A DNA stretch of 60,648 nt, taken from positions 1-60,648 of the forward strand of contig JALSJE010000078.1 in the NCBI GenBank assembly GCA_026989495.1. Reading direction: 5' to 3'. Every line of letters starts with the position of its first letter. Position 1 is the stretch's first letter. Below the pieces are notes generated by a model, which made no database searches, had not been told where the DNA came from, and saw only the letters and a program-made list of their open reading frames with translations. This DNA is from Gammaproteobacteria bacterium. GTDB taxonomy: Bacteria > Pseudomonadota > Gammaproteobacteria > S144-34. The position numbers and the translations under genes were made by a program. Below, one piece after another: positions 29,541 through 37,913 of this stretch.

Positions 29541-30443
29541 TCAGCCCGCGCCCGCGCCCACGAGCACGCCCAGGCGGCGGAAGGCCTCCTTGAGCCCCTC
29601 GGCCAGGGTGGAGCGGGTGGTCACCTGCCCCAGGTCGATGTTGAGGCTGGTGAGCGAGCGGGCGATGTCGGGGCGGATGCCGGTGAGGATCGGCTCGGCC
29701 CCCATGAGCGAGATGGCGCGGATCATCTGCACCAGATGGTGCGAGACCTGGGTGTCGATGGAGGAGACCCCCGTCACGTCCATCACCACCGCCTTGGCGC
29801 GGTCGCGCTCGATGCGCGTGAGCAGCCGTTCCATCACCATCATGGCGCGCGAGGAGTCGAGCGTGCCGATGATGGGCAGTGCCAGCACCCCGTCCCAGAT
29901 CTCGGTCACGGGGGTGGAGGTCTGGCGCAGCTCCTCCTGCTGGGCCTGGATGGTGCGCTCCTTCTCCTCCAGGTAGATGTGGAAGATGTCGAGGATGATG
30001 TCGTTGAAGAGCGAGCCGAGGAGCACGACCACCGCGCGCGCGTCCTCGAAGGAGACCTCCTCGGCGGCATCCAGGTTCTCGAGGAACACGCGCTGCAGGA
30101 ACTGGATGTAACGCACGAACTCGTCCAGGCTCGCGCCGCGCGCGCGGATGCGCTTGGAGAAGGTGTTGAAGAACTCGCGCAGCGCCCGGTACTCGGGACC
30201 CCGGCGGTCGATCCGTTCGCCTGCGTGCAGGAGCGAGGCGAACAGCTCCAGGAACTCCAGGCTGTAGTCCGTGATCTCCTCGTTGCTGAGGAGGTTGTCG
30301 CGGCCGAAGATCTGCTGCCCCTCGCGCTCGATCACGTCCGAGATGCGCCCGGTGTTGAGCATCAGGAGCTCGATGAGGAGCTTGTTCACCGGCTTGCGGC
30401 CGGTCCCGGCTTCACGTGCCGCGGTCTTCTTTTTCCTGGCCAT
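29541..30443 (-). CDS. RsbR-like stressosome co-antagonist (N-terminal sensor plus STAS)
   Basis: A 300-residue soluble protein. The N-terminal half (about 20-160) is all-helical and resembles RsbRD-type sensor domains; the C-terminal half is an STAS domain. Both phosphorylatable threonines of RsbR proteins appear conserved: T231 in SSIDTQVSHHL and T254 in PILTGIRP. It should assemble with the RsbS-like protein and be phosphorylated by the RsbT-like kinase encoded just upstream. The ATG at 30443 has a textbook AGGAGGT 7 bases upstream and overlaps the kinase-phosphatase gene by 32 bp. Confidence 0.9.
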   Translation of the reverse strand: MARKKKTAAREAGTGRKPVNKLLIELLMLNTGRISDVIEREGQQIFGRDNLLSNEEITDYSLEFLELFASLLHAGERIDRRGPEYRALREFFNTFSKRIRARGASLDEFVRYIQFLQRVFLENLDAAEEVSFEDARAVVVLLGSLFNDIILDIFHIYLEEKERTIQAQQEELRQTSTPVTEIWDGVLALPIIGTLDSSRAMMVMERLLTRIERDRAKAVVMDVTGVSSIDTQVSHHLVQMIRAISLMGAEPILTGIRPDIARSLTSLNIDLGQVTTRSTLAEGLKEAFRRLGVLVGAGAG

Positions 30444-31473
30444 GGCCCTCACCTCCTGAAACCGCCGTTCGCAGCACGAGCAGCGAACGGTCGTCGCCCG
30501 GCCGCCCCGCCACCTCGCCCAGGAAGAGGGCGACGAGCTGCGGGTGCAGCCGCCACAGCCCGGGATAGCTCGCGAGGCCCCAGCTCCCGCGGATGCCGTC
30601 CGAGGCCGTCACGAGCAGCGCCTGGCGCGGGAAGCGCAGCTCGTGGCACTCGATGCGCCGGTGGGCATGCCCGAGGATGCCCGCGGCGAAAGGGATGGCG
30701 CGGCGCTCGCCGTTCAGCACCAGCCAGCCGGCCATGTCGCCCACGCCGCACAGGCGCAGCCGCCCGCGCGCGGCATCGAGCTCGCCCGCCACCGCCACCG
30801 CGCCGCGCCCGCCCGCCAGCCGCTCGCCGAGTGCGGCCAGCACGGCCTCCGGCGGGCCCGGGCGCGCGAGCAGCCCACCCGCCTGCGCGGCCGCGGCCGC
30901 CGCCTCCGGCCCGTGCCCCAGGGCGTCCACGTGCAGCCAGCGCAGGCGCCGCTCCGCCCAGCGCAGGCGGATGGCGTCGCCGTTGTGCTCGGCATCGCCC
31001 AGCGCGCGCAGGTAGCAGCCCAGCTCCACCGCCGTGCGCGGCCGCCTGCCAGCGACGTGGAAGCGCGCCCACACGGCCACTCCGTGCCAGGCCTGCTCCA
31101 GCTCCGGCCGCTCCGCAACGGAGTAGATGGCGAACTCGTGCGCCATGCGCCGCACCGAGCCCAGCCCGCGGCCCATGGTGCCGGCGGTGGTGTAGCCGTC
31201 CTCGAGGGCGGCGCGCACGTCCGGGATGCCCGGCCCGAAGTCGAGGGCGAAGACGTCCAGGGCAGGCGCCGGCTCGCGCACCTCCCAGAGCTGGATCACG
31301 CCCGTGCCACGCGCGAACTTGGCCTGGTTGGTGGCGAGCTCGCTCGCCACGAGCTCCATGCGCGCGCGCGCCTCCTCCCGGAAGCCCATGCGGCGCGTCA
31401 CCGCGCGCAGGCGCGAGCGCAGCAGCACCTGGGCCGTGTCGTCCCCGGCGGTCTGCTCGGTCAGCAGGCGCAT
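30412..31473 (-). CDS. RsbT-like kinase fused to RsbX/SpoIIE-like phosphatase
   Basis: A 353-residue fusion. Residues 1-140 form a GHKL kinase domain of the RsbT type: N-box ELATNQAKF (E45, N49), DFGPGIPD at 78-85 and GRGLGSVRRM at 101-110, with GYTTAGT between. Residues about 160-345 form a PP2C-like SpoIIE/RsbX phosphatase: VDALGHG, CGVGDMAGW, TASDGIRG and a terminal DDRSLL. One chain could thus both phosphorylate and dephosphorylate STAS partners. The ATG lies 3 bp after the diguanylate cyclase stop. Confidence 0.9.
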   Translation of the reverse strand: MRLLTEQTAGDDTAQVLLRSRLRAVTRRMGFREEARARMELVASELATNQAKFARGTGVIQLWEVREPAPALDVFALDFGPGIPDVRAALEDGYTTAGTMGRGLGSVRRMAHEFAIYSVAERPELEQAWHGVAVWARFHVAGRRPRTAVELGCYLRALGDAEHNGDAIRLRWAERRLRWLHVDALGHGPEAAAAAAQAGGLLARPGPPEAVLAALGERLAGGRGAVAVAGELDAARGRLRLCGVGDMAGWLVLNGERRAIPFAAGILGHAHRRIECHELRFPRQALLVTASDGIRGSWGLASYPGLWRLHPQLVALFLGEVAGRPGDDRSLLVLRTAVSGGEGHGQEKEDRGT

Positions 31474-31476
31474 CCC

Positions 31477-32487
31477 TCAGGAGACTCCGGCCGGGGGCGC
31501 CTGCGCATCGCCCGTGCATGCTCCTTCCTCCAGCTCTGCTGCGGACACGGCCCGGCCGCGCCCGCGGTGCTTGGCCTCGTAGAGCGCCGCATCCGCCCGC
31601 GCCACCAGCCGCTCGGGCGTGTCGCCGGCGTCGAGCGGCGCGATGCCGATGCTGACCTTGCCGTCCATCCGCTCCAGCACCCGGCCGGCCACCCGCCGGG
31701 CCACATCCTCGCCGGCGTAGAGGATGATGGCGAACTCGTCGCCGCCCACGCGGCAGACCTGGTCCACATCCTCGCGCACGGCCGCGCGCATCGCCTCGGC
31801 CATGCGCCGCAGGTAGGCATCGCCGTACTGATGTCCATGGGTGTCGTTGACCTCCTTGAAGTGGTCCAGGTCCAGCAGCAGCAGGCTGAGGGGCTCGCCC
31901 TGGCGCAGCGAGCGCCTGACCGCCCGCTCCAGGCGCAGATCGTAGGCGGCGCGGTTGTAGAGCCCCGTCAAAGGGTCGGTTTCGGCACGGCGGATCGATT
32001 CCTTGAGCTCGGCCTTCTTGCGTGCGAGATCGGCCTGGAGGGCGGCGAGCTCGGCCTCGGCGCGCGCGCGGGCCGCCTCGAGCTCGGCCTGCACGGCCTC
32101 GTTGCGCCGGCGCAGGAGGTCCGGGTCGGCGAGCTCGCTCTCCTGGCGCAGGCGCCGCCGCAGCGCCGCCACGGTGCGGCGGGAAGGCGGACGCGGCAGC
32201 GTGGCGAGCGCCAGCGCCTCGCCGGAACCGATGCGAAGCGTGAGGGCGGGCCCGTCGAGGCTCAGCGCCACCGGCGGGATCCGGCCGTCGGCGCCCGCCT
32301 CCGCCTCGCGCAGACGGGCGATGGCCCCCTCCAGGGGGGCGACGGCGGCAAAGACGTTCCCCCCCAGGGCCTCGACGGCCTCCAGGGCGAAGCGGGCTAG
32401 CCGCTGGCGGTCGGGCTCCACCAGCGGCGTCATGCTGAGCAGCTCCGTCAACCCGCCCCCTCCCGGGCGCTGCGCCCTCGCGCGCAT
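31477..32487 (-). CDS. Diguanylate cyclase of the stressosome-like module
   Basis: A soluble protein of about 336 residues. The N-terminal 100 residues resemble no domain I can name, a coiled coil rich in Ala/Glu/Arg spans about 100-165, and a GGDEF domain follows with RVGGDEFAII intact and DPLTGLYNRAAYD at its start. It should make c-di-GMP. As first gene of a four-gene run with RsbT-X, RsbR and RsbS-like genes, it is the likely output of that switch; the N-terminal region would be the contact point. The start is uncertain: 32520, 32487 and 32433 are all possible. Confidence 0.85.
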   Translation of the reverse strand: MRARAQRPGGGGLTELLSMTPLVEPDRQRLARFALEAVEALGGNVFAAVAPLEGAIARLREAEAGADGRIPPVALSLDGPALTLRIGSGEALALATLPRPPSRRTVAALRRRLRQESELADPDLLRRRNEAVQAELEAARARAEAELAALQADLARKKAELKESIRRAETDPLTGLYNRAAYDLRLERAVRRSLRQGEPLSLLLLDLDHFKEVNDTHGHQYGDAYLRRMAEAMRAAVREDVDQVCRVGGDEFAIILYAGEDVARRVAGRVLERMDGKVSIGIAPLDAGDTPERLVARADAALYEAKHRGRGRAVSAAELEEGACTGDAQAPPAGVS

Positions 32488-32699
32488 CACGCACCCTTGC
32501 GGGCGCCGGCAGACCGACACCCCGCCGGGCTTTGACCAGGATCATGCAATGAGCATGCCGTGGTGACCGAAGCTATCGGGGCAGCCAGGGCGCCGGGGCC
32601 TCGCCAGAGGCCCGGCGAGCCGGTATGCTGTGGCGCCGCCCCCGCGGCGGGGAGGCCCGATGCCCCGCCGCCGTCCGGCCAGCAGGAGGGTGCCCGACC

Positions 32700-33023
32700 A
32701 TGACCTTCGTCGTCACGGAAAACTGCATCAAGTGCAAGTACACCGACTGCGTCGAGGTCTGCCCCGTGGACTGCTTCCATGAGGGCCCGAACTTCCTCGT
32801 GATCGACCCCGACGAGTGCATCGACTGCACCCTGTGCGAGCCCGAGTGCCCGGCCGAGGCCATCTTCCCCGAGGACGACCTGCCCGAGGGCCAGGAGCAG
32901 TTCCTGCAGATCAACGCGGAGCTGGCCAAGATCTGGCCCGTCATCACCGAGAAGAAGGACCCGCCCCCAGACGCCGACGAGTGGAACGGCAAGCCGGACA
33001 AGCTCCAGTATCTGGAGCGCTGA
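32700..33023 (+). CDS. fdxA: 7Fe ferredoxin (3Fe-4S / 4Fe-4S)
   Basis: A 107-residue ferredoxin with the paired-cluster cysteine pattern ([18 protein letters not shown] and [14 protein letters not shown]). The C-terminal extension and length are those of the Azotobacter-type FdI/FdxA family. It is a low-potential soluble electron carrier. AGGAGGG precedes the ATG at 32700; the frame is open upstream but lacks conserved sequence. It is divergent from the stressosome-like module. Confidence 0.96.
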   Translation: MTFVVTENCIKCKYTDCVEVCPVDCFHEGPNFLVIDPDECIDCTLCEPECPAEAIFPEDDLPEGQEQFLQINAELAKIWPVITEKKDPPPDADEWNGKPDKLQYLER

Positions 33024-33150
33024 GCCGGGTCGGCGCCCACGGCGGGATGGACGGGATGCCCCGCGGGCCAGGGCCGGGGGGCGCGGCATCTGCCTGCGCC
33101 CTTCCCCGGCGGCCGTCCGGCCGACATCCCCGGGGCCGGCTCGCCGTGCC

Positions 33151-33180
33151 TTGAAAGGCCGCCGGCGTCGTCCGTATATA
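33151..33180 (+). promoter_or_regulatory. Predicted promoter of cnoX
   Basis: TTGAAA (33151-33156) and TATATA (33175-33180) spaced by 18 bp, followed by an AT-rich patch through 33197 that stands out in this GC-rich sequence. It lies 44 bp before the ATG. Confidence 0.6.
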
Positions 33181-33223
33181 TAAGCATACGCTAATATCTG
33201 GACTGCTCAGGAGGTCCGGAGCG

Positions 33224-34090
33224 ATGGCGCAGTCGCCCTACATCCTCGACCCGGTCACGGAGGCCAACTTCGCCGAGGCCGTCATCGAGCGCTCACGCCA
33301 GGTGCCCGTGCTGGTGGACTTCTGGGCCGAGTGGTGCGGGCCGTGCCAGATGCTCATGCCCGTGCTCAGCAGGCTGGCCGACGAGTACGGCGGCCGCTTC
33401 GTGCTCGCCAAGGTCAACACGGACGCCGAGCAGGGGCTGGCGATGCGCTACGGGATCCGCGGCATCCCGGCGCTCAAGCTCTTCCGCCACGGCGAGGTGG
33501 TGGAGGAGATGGTGGGCGTGCAGCCCGAGGGGGCCATCCGCGCCATGATCGACCGCCACATCGAGCGGCCTGCGGACCGCGTGCGCGAGGAGGCGCGTGC
33601 GGCAGTCCGCGCGGGCGCGCCCGAGACCGCGGTCGCCCTGCTGCGCAAGGCCCTCGACGAGGAGCCGGACTACGCACCCTTGCGGCTGGATCTGGCGGCG
33701 GCGCTCGCGGCGGCGGGCCGCTTCGACGAGGCCGAAGAGACTTTCCGGTCCCTGCCGCCGGACGTGCGCGAGGGGGCCGAGGGCAAGGCGCTGGCCGCTC
33801 GGCTCACCTTCGCCCGCGCGGTGGCCGAGGCGCCTGCGCGCGAGCGGCTCGAGGCGGCCTGGCGGGAAGGGAGCGCCGGCAGCGCGGAGCTCTATGCCCT
33901 GGCCGCCCACCGCATCGTGGCCGGCGAGCACGAGGCCGGGCTGGAGCTGCTCTTGGAGCTGCTCAAGCGCGACCCCGGCTTCCGCGACGGGGCGGCGCGC
34001 AAGGCCGTGCTGGCGGCCTTCGATCTCCTGGGCGGCGAGGGCGATCTCGTCCAGCGCTACCGCAAGCGGCTCTTCGCCCTCCTTCATTGA
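33224..34090 (+). CDS. cnoX: Thioredoxin-TPR chaperedoxin CnoX (YbbN family)
   Basis: A 288-residue cytoplasmic protein. An N-terminal thioredoxin domain (about 8-112) carries an intact WAEWCGPCQ active site, unlike the E. coli protein, whose first Cys is replaced. The C-terminal half consists of tetratricopeptide-like helices. CnoX holds unfolding or oxidised substrates for GroEL or DnaK transfer. AGGAGGT precedes the ATG. It converges on the DsbC-like gene with a 7-bp overlap. Confidence 0.92.
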   Translation: MAQSPYILDPVTEANFAEAVIERSRQVPVLVDFWAEWCGPCQMLMPVLSRLADEYGGRFVLAKVNTDAEQGLAMRYGIRGIPALKLFRHGEVVEEMVGVQPEGAIRAMIDRHIERPADRVREEARAAVRAGAPETAVALLRKALDEEPDYAPLRLDLAAALAAAGRFDEAEETFRSLPPDVREGAEGKALAARLTFARAVAEAPARERLEAAWREGSAGSAELYALAAHRIVAGEHEAGLELLLELLKRDPGFRDGAARKAVLAAFDLLGGEGDLVQRYRKRLFALLH

Positions 34091-34902
34091 GCCGGGCGGG
34101 GCTGCCCGCGCTCGGCGCGCGTGCCCGCCGCGGCATCCTTTTCCCGCGCGAGCAGGCCGAGCAGCCGGTCTCTGGGGACGTAGCCGCGCAGCACCCGGCC
34201 GCGGCCGGTGACGATGGTGGGCGTGCCCTCGAAACCGAGACGGCGGCCCAGGCGCGTGCCCGCCTCGACGGGATCCTCGCAGCGGCGCGCCGGCACCGCC
34301 TCGCCGGCCTTGGCGGCCGTGAGGGCGGCCCTGCGGTCCTTCGCGCACCAGACGCTCTCCATGCGGCGTCGGCGTTCCGTGCCTGCCGGCACCAGCGAGA
34401 AGGGCACGTAGCGCACGGTGACGCCCGCCTCGTTGAGCGCGGGCACCTCCTGGTGGAAGCGCCGGCAGTAGGGACAGTCCACGTCGGTGAAGACGGTCAG
34501 GCGATGGCGCTCGGCGCCCCGGGCCGGAAAGACGATCATGTTCGCCTCGCCGAAGCCTTCGACGGCGTCCAGCAGGAGGCCGCGGCGGCGCTCGGCCAGC
34601 ACGTCCTCGCCCCGCTCGAGCGAGATCACCGCCCCGTCCACCAGCCAGCGCCCGTCGGCGCTGACCAGCGCCGCCTGCTCCCCGAAGATGGCGAAGCGCC
34701 AGCCCGGCAGGGGCGCGGGCTCGATCCGGTCGGGTGCGCGGCCCAGGCGGCGGGCCAGGCTTTCGGCGAGCAGGCGGTCGCGGGGCGAGATCCCTCCGGC
34801 CGGCGGGGCCGCCTGCGCCCCGGCCGCGGGCGGCGGGGCTGCGGGTAGGGAGGGTGCGGCGAGGGCTGCGGCCACGACGGCTGCCAGGATGGCGGTGCGC
34901 AT
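34084..34902 (-). CDS. DsbC-family periplasmic thiol:disulfide interchange protein
   Basis: A 272-residue exported protein. After a signal peptide and a Pro/Ala-rich spacer come a DsbC-like N-terminal dimerisation region and a thioredoxin-fold domain with DVDCPYCRRFH and the cis-Pro loop FEGTPTIVTG. A second cysteine pair (VWCAKD and RRCEDP) matches the structural disulfide of DsbC. It would isomerise wrong disulfides. It follows xerD, the conserved gammaproteobacterial order. Confidence 0.92.
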   Translation of the reverse strand: MRTAILAAVVAAALAAPSLPAAPPPAAGAQAAPPAGGISPRDRLLAESLARRLGRAPDRIEPAPLPGWRFAIFGEQAALVSADGRWLVDGAVISLERGEDVLAERRRGLLLDAVEGFGEANMIVFPARGAERHRLTVFTDVDCPYCRRFHQEVPALNEAGVTVRYVPFSLVPAGTERRRRMESVWCAKDRRAALTAAKAGEAVPARRCEDPVEAGTRLGRRLGFEGTPTIVTGRGRVLRGYVPRDRLLGLLAREKDAAAGTRAERGQPRPAQ

Positions 34903-34935
34903 GGGTCTCTCCGTTGCCTGTCGGGGCCCGCGCGC

Positions 34936-35877
34936 TCAGCCGCGCGGGTGGTGGCGGCGGTGCAGCTCGGCCAGCCGGGCGCGGGCCACGTGAGTATAGA
35001 TTTGGGTGGTGGACAAGTCACGATGCCCGAGGAGGAGCTGGACGACGCGCAGGTCGGCGCCATGGTCGAGGAGATGGGTGGCGAAGGCATGGCGCAGGGT
35101 GTGGGGGCTCACCTTGCGCCCGATGCCCGCCGCACGCGCATAGCGGCGGATGCGCTGCCAGAAGCCCTGGCGCGTCATGGCCCCCGAGCGGCGCGTCGGG
35201 AACAGGTGCTCGCTCTCGCGCCCGGCGACGAGCGCCGGTCGCGCCTCCTCGAGATAGCGCCGCAGCCAGTGGAGGGCCTCCTCGCCAATAGGGACCAGGC
35301 GCTCGCGTCCGCCCTTGCCGGTGACGCGGACCACGCCCCGGGCGAGGCTCACCTGGTCACGGCGCAGCCCCGTGAGCTCGGAGACCCGCAGCCCCGTGGC
35401 ATAGAGCAGCTCCAGCATGGCACGGTCGCGCAGCCCCTCGGGCGTGTCGAGACGCGGGGCGGCGAGCAGCCGCTCCACCTCCCCCTCGGTGAGCGTGCCC
35501 GGCAGCGGGCGGCCCACCCGCGGCGAGCGCAGCCGGGCGGTGGGATCGGCCTGGAGCCGGCCCTCGCGCACCTGGAGCCGGTAGAAGCGCCTGAGCGCGG
35601 AGGCCGCGCGCGCCTGGGAACGGGCCGCGACCTTGCATGCCGCAAGGTGGCCCATGTAGTCCGACACGTCCCCAGGACCCGCGGCCAGCAGGTGCGGCCG
35701 GCGCTGCGCCCGCAGCCAGGCGGCGAAGGCCACGAGGTCGCGCCGGTAGGCCTCCAGGGTGCGCGCCGAAAGCCCCGCCTCCATCCACAGCGCCTCGCAG
35801 AAGGCGTCGATGCGGGCGAGGTCCCCCGGGCGGGGCGCGCCGGGGCGGGCGTCACGGGCCTCCCGCGCCCTGGCCAT
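34936..35877 (-). CDS. xerD: Site-specific tyrosine recombinase XerD
   Basis: A 313-residue recombinase acting with XerC at dif to resolve chromosome dimers. The N-terminal SAM-like domain covers about 20-110. The catalytic set is present: Arg in ATGLRVSELTGL, Lys in VTGKGGRERLVP, HTLRHAFATHLL, His in LGHRDLSTTQ and Tyr in IYTHV. Its context before the dsbC-like gene supports XerD rather than XerC or a phage integrase. It starts 2 bp after the diguanylate cyclase stop. Confidence 0.95.
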   Translation of the reverse strand: MARAREARDARPGAPRPGDLARIDAFCEALWMEAGLSARTLEAYRRDLVAFAAWLRAQRRPHLLAAGPGDVSDYMGHLAACKVAARSQARAASALRRFYRLQVREGRLQADPTARLRSPRVGRPLPGTLTEGEVERLLAAPRLDTPEGLRDRAMLELLYATGLRVSELTGLRRDQVSLARGVVRVTGKGGRERLVPIGEEALHWLRRYLEEARPALVAGRESEHLFPTRRSGAMTRQGFWQRIRRYARAAGIGRKVSPHTLRHAFATHLLDHGADLRVVQLLLGHRDLSTTQIYTHVARARLAELHRRHHPRG

Positions 35878-35879
35878 GC

Positions 35880-37028
35880 TCAGTGCACGAGCTCCCCGGC
35901 GGGGCCGGCCGACGGGTCATGGAGGGGCAGGCGCACGCGCTCGACACCGCCCACGCGGCCGCGGCCCTTGGACTGGTAGAGGGCGCGGTCGACGGCCTCG
36001 AGCAGCGTCTCGAGCTGGCGGCCGTGGGTGGGTGCCTCGCCCATGCCGATGGTGACGTCGAAGGGGATGCCCACCTGCTCCGACCAGCCGCGCACCTGGG
36101 CCTGGATGCGGCCTGCCACCGCCTCGGCCTCGTCCAGGGTGCAGTCCATCAGAAGGAGCACGAACTCGTCGCCGCCGTAGCGGGCCGCGAGGTCGTTGGC
36201 GCGCACGCAGGCGTGGATGGTGCGGGCGACGCTCGCCAGGACACGGTCGCCGGCGCTGTGGCCGTAGCGGTCGTTGACCTGCTTGAAGCGGTCGAGGTCG
36301 GCGAACATCAGCACCAGCGGGCGCCCGCGGCGTTCAGCCTCGCGGAACAGGGCCGCGGCCTCCTCCAGGAAGGCGGCGCGGTTCATGAGCCCGGTGAGCG
36401 GGTCGCGGCGGCTGTGCTCCTCGAGCGAGCGGCGCGAGCGCTCGATGCGGCTCATGAGGATATAGGCGTAGACCAGGATGATGGCCCCGAACAGGTTCAG
36501 GAACAGCACGCCCGGGGTGAGGGCCTCCCAGCCGCCCACGTAGCGCAGGGTCAGCGCCACCATGGCGCCGGCGAAGGAGCCCACCAGCGCTTCCCCGAAC
36601 AGGCGCATGCCGTAGCGCATGCCGTTGCCCAGCACCACCATGATGTAGACCACCAGCGAGGGCGGGATCTCGTAGGGGTCGTTGAGCACCGTCATGGTGA
36701 TCATGACGATGTCGAGCCACATGGCGAAGCGGTAGCGCAGCGGCGCGTAGGGGCGGCGCCGGGCGTCCCAGAGGTTGACGGTGTTGACGGCGGCGTGGAT
36801 CAGGAACAGCGCGTTGATGGTGGGCAGGCCCAGCCACTCGCCATTGGGCCCGGGCGCGACATTGAAGTAGAAGAGCCCGAGCGCCGCGAACAGGTAGCGC
36901 ACCAGGAACTGCACGCGCTGCTCGTGCCAGCCGGGCACGCGCAGCCCGCCGCGGTGCAGCGCGCGCCGGTCCGGATTGCGGCGCCGCTCGCCGCGGCGGC
37001 GCTCCTGGTGCCTCCTTCGCTCCCCCAT
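35880..37028 (-). CDS. Membrane-bound diguanylate cyclase
   Basis: A 382-residue protein. After a very Arg-rich cytoplasmic N-terminus (about 1-45), about five or six hydrophobic helices (about 45-220) form a MASE-like membrane sensor, followed by a GGDEF domain with RYGGDEFVLLL intact. It should synthesise c-di-GMP in response to a membrane signal. The ATG at 37028 gives the shortest form that keeps the basic N-terminus. It is encoded between the slipin and xerD and is probably cotranscribed with both. Confidence 0.88.
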   Translation of the reverse strand: MGERRRHQERRRGERRRNPDRRALHRGGLRVPGWHEQRVQFLVRYLFAALGLFYFNVAPGPNGEWLGLPTINALFLIHAAVNTVNLWDARRRPYAPLRYRFAMWLDIVMITMTVLNDPYEIPPSLVVYIMVVLGNGMRYGMRLFGEALVGSFAGAMVALTLRYVGGWEALTPGVLFLNLFGAIILVYAYILMSRIERSRRSLEEHSRRDPLTGLMNRAAFLEEAAALFREAERRGRPLVLMFADLDRFKQVNDRYGHSAGDRVLASVARTIHACVRANDLAARYGGDEFVLLLMDCTLDEAEAVAGRIQAQVRGWSEQVGIPFDVTIGMGEAPTHGRQLETLLEAVDRALYQSKGRGRVGGVERVRLPLHDPSAGPAGELVH

Positions 37029-37097
37029 GCGGCACTCCCGCCCGCCCCCGGGCGCGGAGCCCGAATGATGGCATCCCATGCGCCGCGTGGGCAAGCG

Positions 37098-37850
37098 TCA
37101 GGGGCGGGGGCCCGGCTGGCGCAGCGCGCCCAGCAGCTCGAGCGGCAGCGGAAAGACGATGGTGGAGGCGCGGTCGCTGGCGATCTGGGAGAGCGCCTGC
37201 AGGTAGCGCACCTGGATCGCGAGCGGATGGCGCCCCAGCACCTCGGCCGACTGCATGAGCTTCTCGGCCGCCTGCAGCTCGCCCTCGGCGCTGATCACCT
37301 TGGCGCGCCGCTCGCGCTCGGCCTCGGCCTGGCGCGCGATGGCGCGGATCATGCTCTCGTCGAGATCCACGTGCTTGATCTCCACGTTGCGCACCTTCAC
37401 GCCCCAGGCGTCGGTCTGCTCGTCGAGGATGCGCTGGATGTCGGTATTGAGCTTCTCGCGCTCGGCCAGCATCTCGTCGAGCTCGTGCTGGCCGAGCACC
37501 GAGCGCAGGGTGGTCTGGGCGAGCTGGCTGGTGGCGGCGTAGTGGTCCTCGACCTGGATGATGGCCTTCTCGGGATCGACGACGCGGAAGTAGACCACGG
37601 CGTTGACCTTGACCGAGACGTTGTCGCGCGAGATCACGTCCTGGGTGGGCACGTCCATCACCACGGTGCGCAGATCCACCCGCACCATCTGCTGGACGAA
37701 GGGGATCACGATGATGAGGCCCGGCCCCTTGACCCCGGTGAAGCGGCCGAGGGTGAAGATGACGCCGCGCTCGTACTCGCGCAGCACCCGCAGCGAGACG
37801 AAGAGCAGACCGATGATGAAGGCGCCGATGGTGTAGAGCACGATGGGCAT
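37098..37850 (-). CDS. Slipin/stomatin-like SPFH protein
   Basis: A 250-residue SPFH-domain protein with one N-terminal membrane anchor (about 4-22), the slipin core ([20 protein letters not shown], then [20 protein letters not shown]) and a C-terminal coiled coil. Such proteins form membrane microdomain scaffolds and usually partner an NfeD protease, which is encoded 63 bp upstream here. Confidence 0.93.
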   Translation of the reverse strand: MPIVLYTIGAFIIGLLFVSLRVLREYERGVIFTLGRFTGVKGPGLIIVIPFVQQMVRVDLRTVVMDVPTQDVISRDNVSVKVNAVVYFRVVDPEKAIIQVEDHYAATSQLAQTTLRSVLGQHELDEMLAEREKLNTDIQRILDEQTDAWGVKVRNVEIKHVDLDESMIRAIARQAEAERERRAKVISAEGELQAAEKLMQSAEVLGRHPLAIQVRYLQALSQIASDRASTIVFPLPLELLGALRQPGPRP

Positions 37851-37913
37851 GGCGGTCCTCCTCCGACGTTCACGGCCCAGGATCGCCCGCCCGCGCCGGC
37901 GCTGCGGGCGGGA

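Noticed and set aside
34936-35877. A phage or integron integrase
   Set aside because: The length, motifs and the neighbouring DsbC-like gene match chromosomal XerD. There are no phage genes or attachment repeats nearby.
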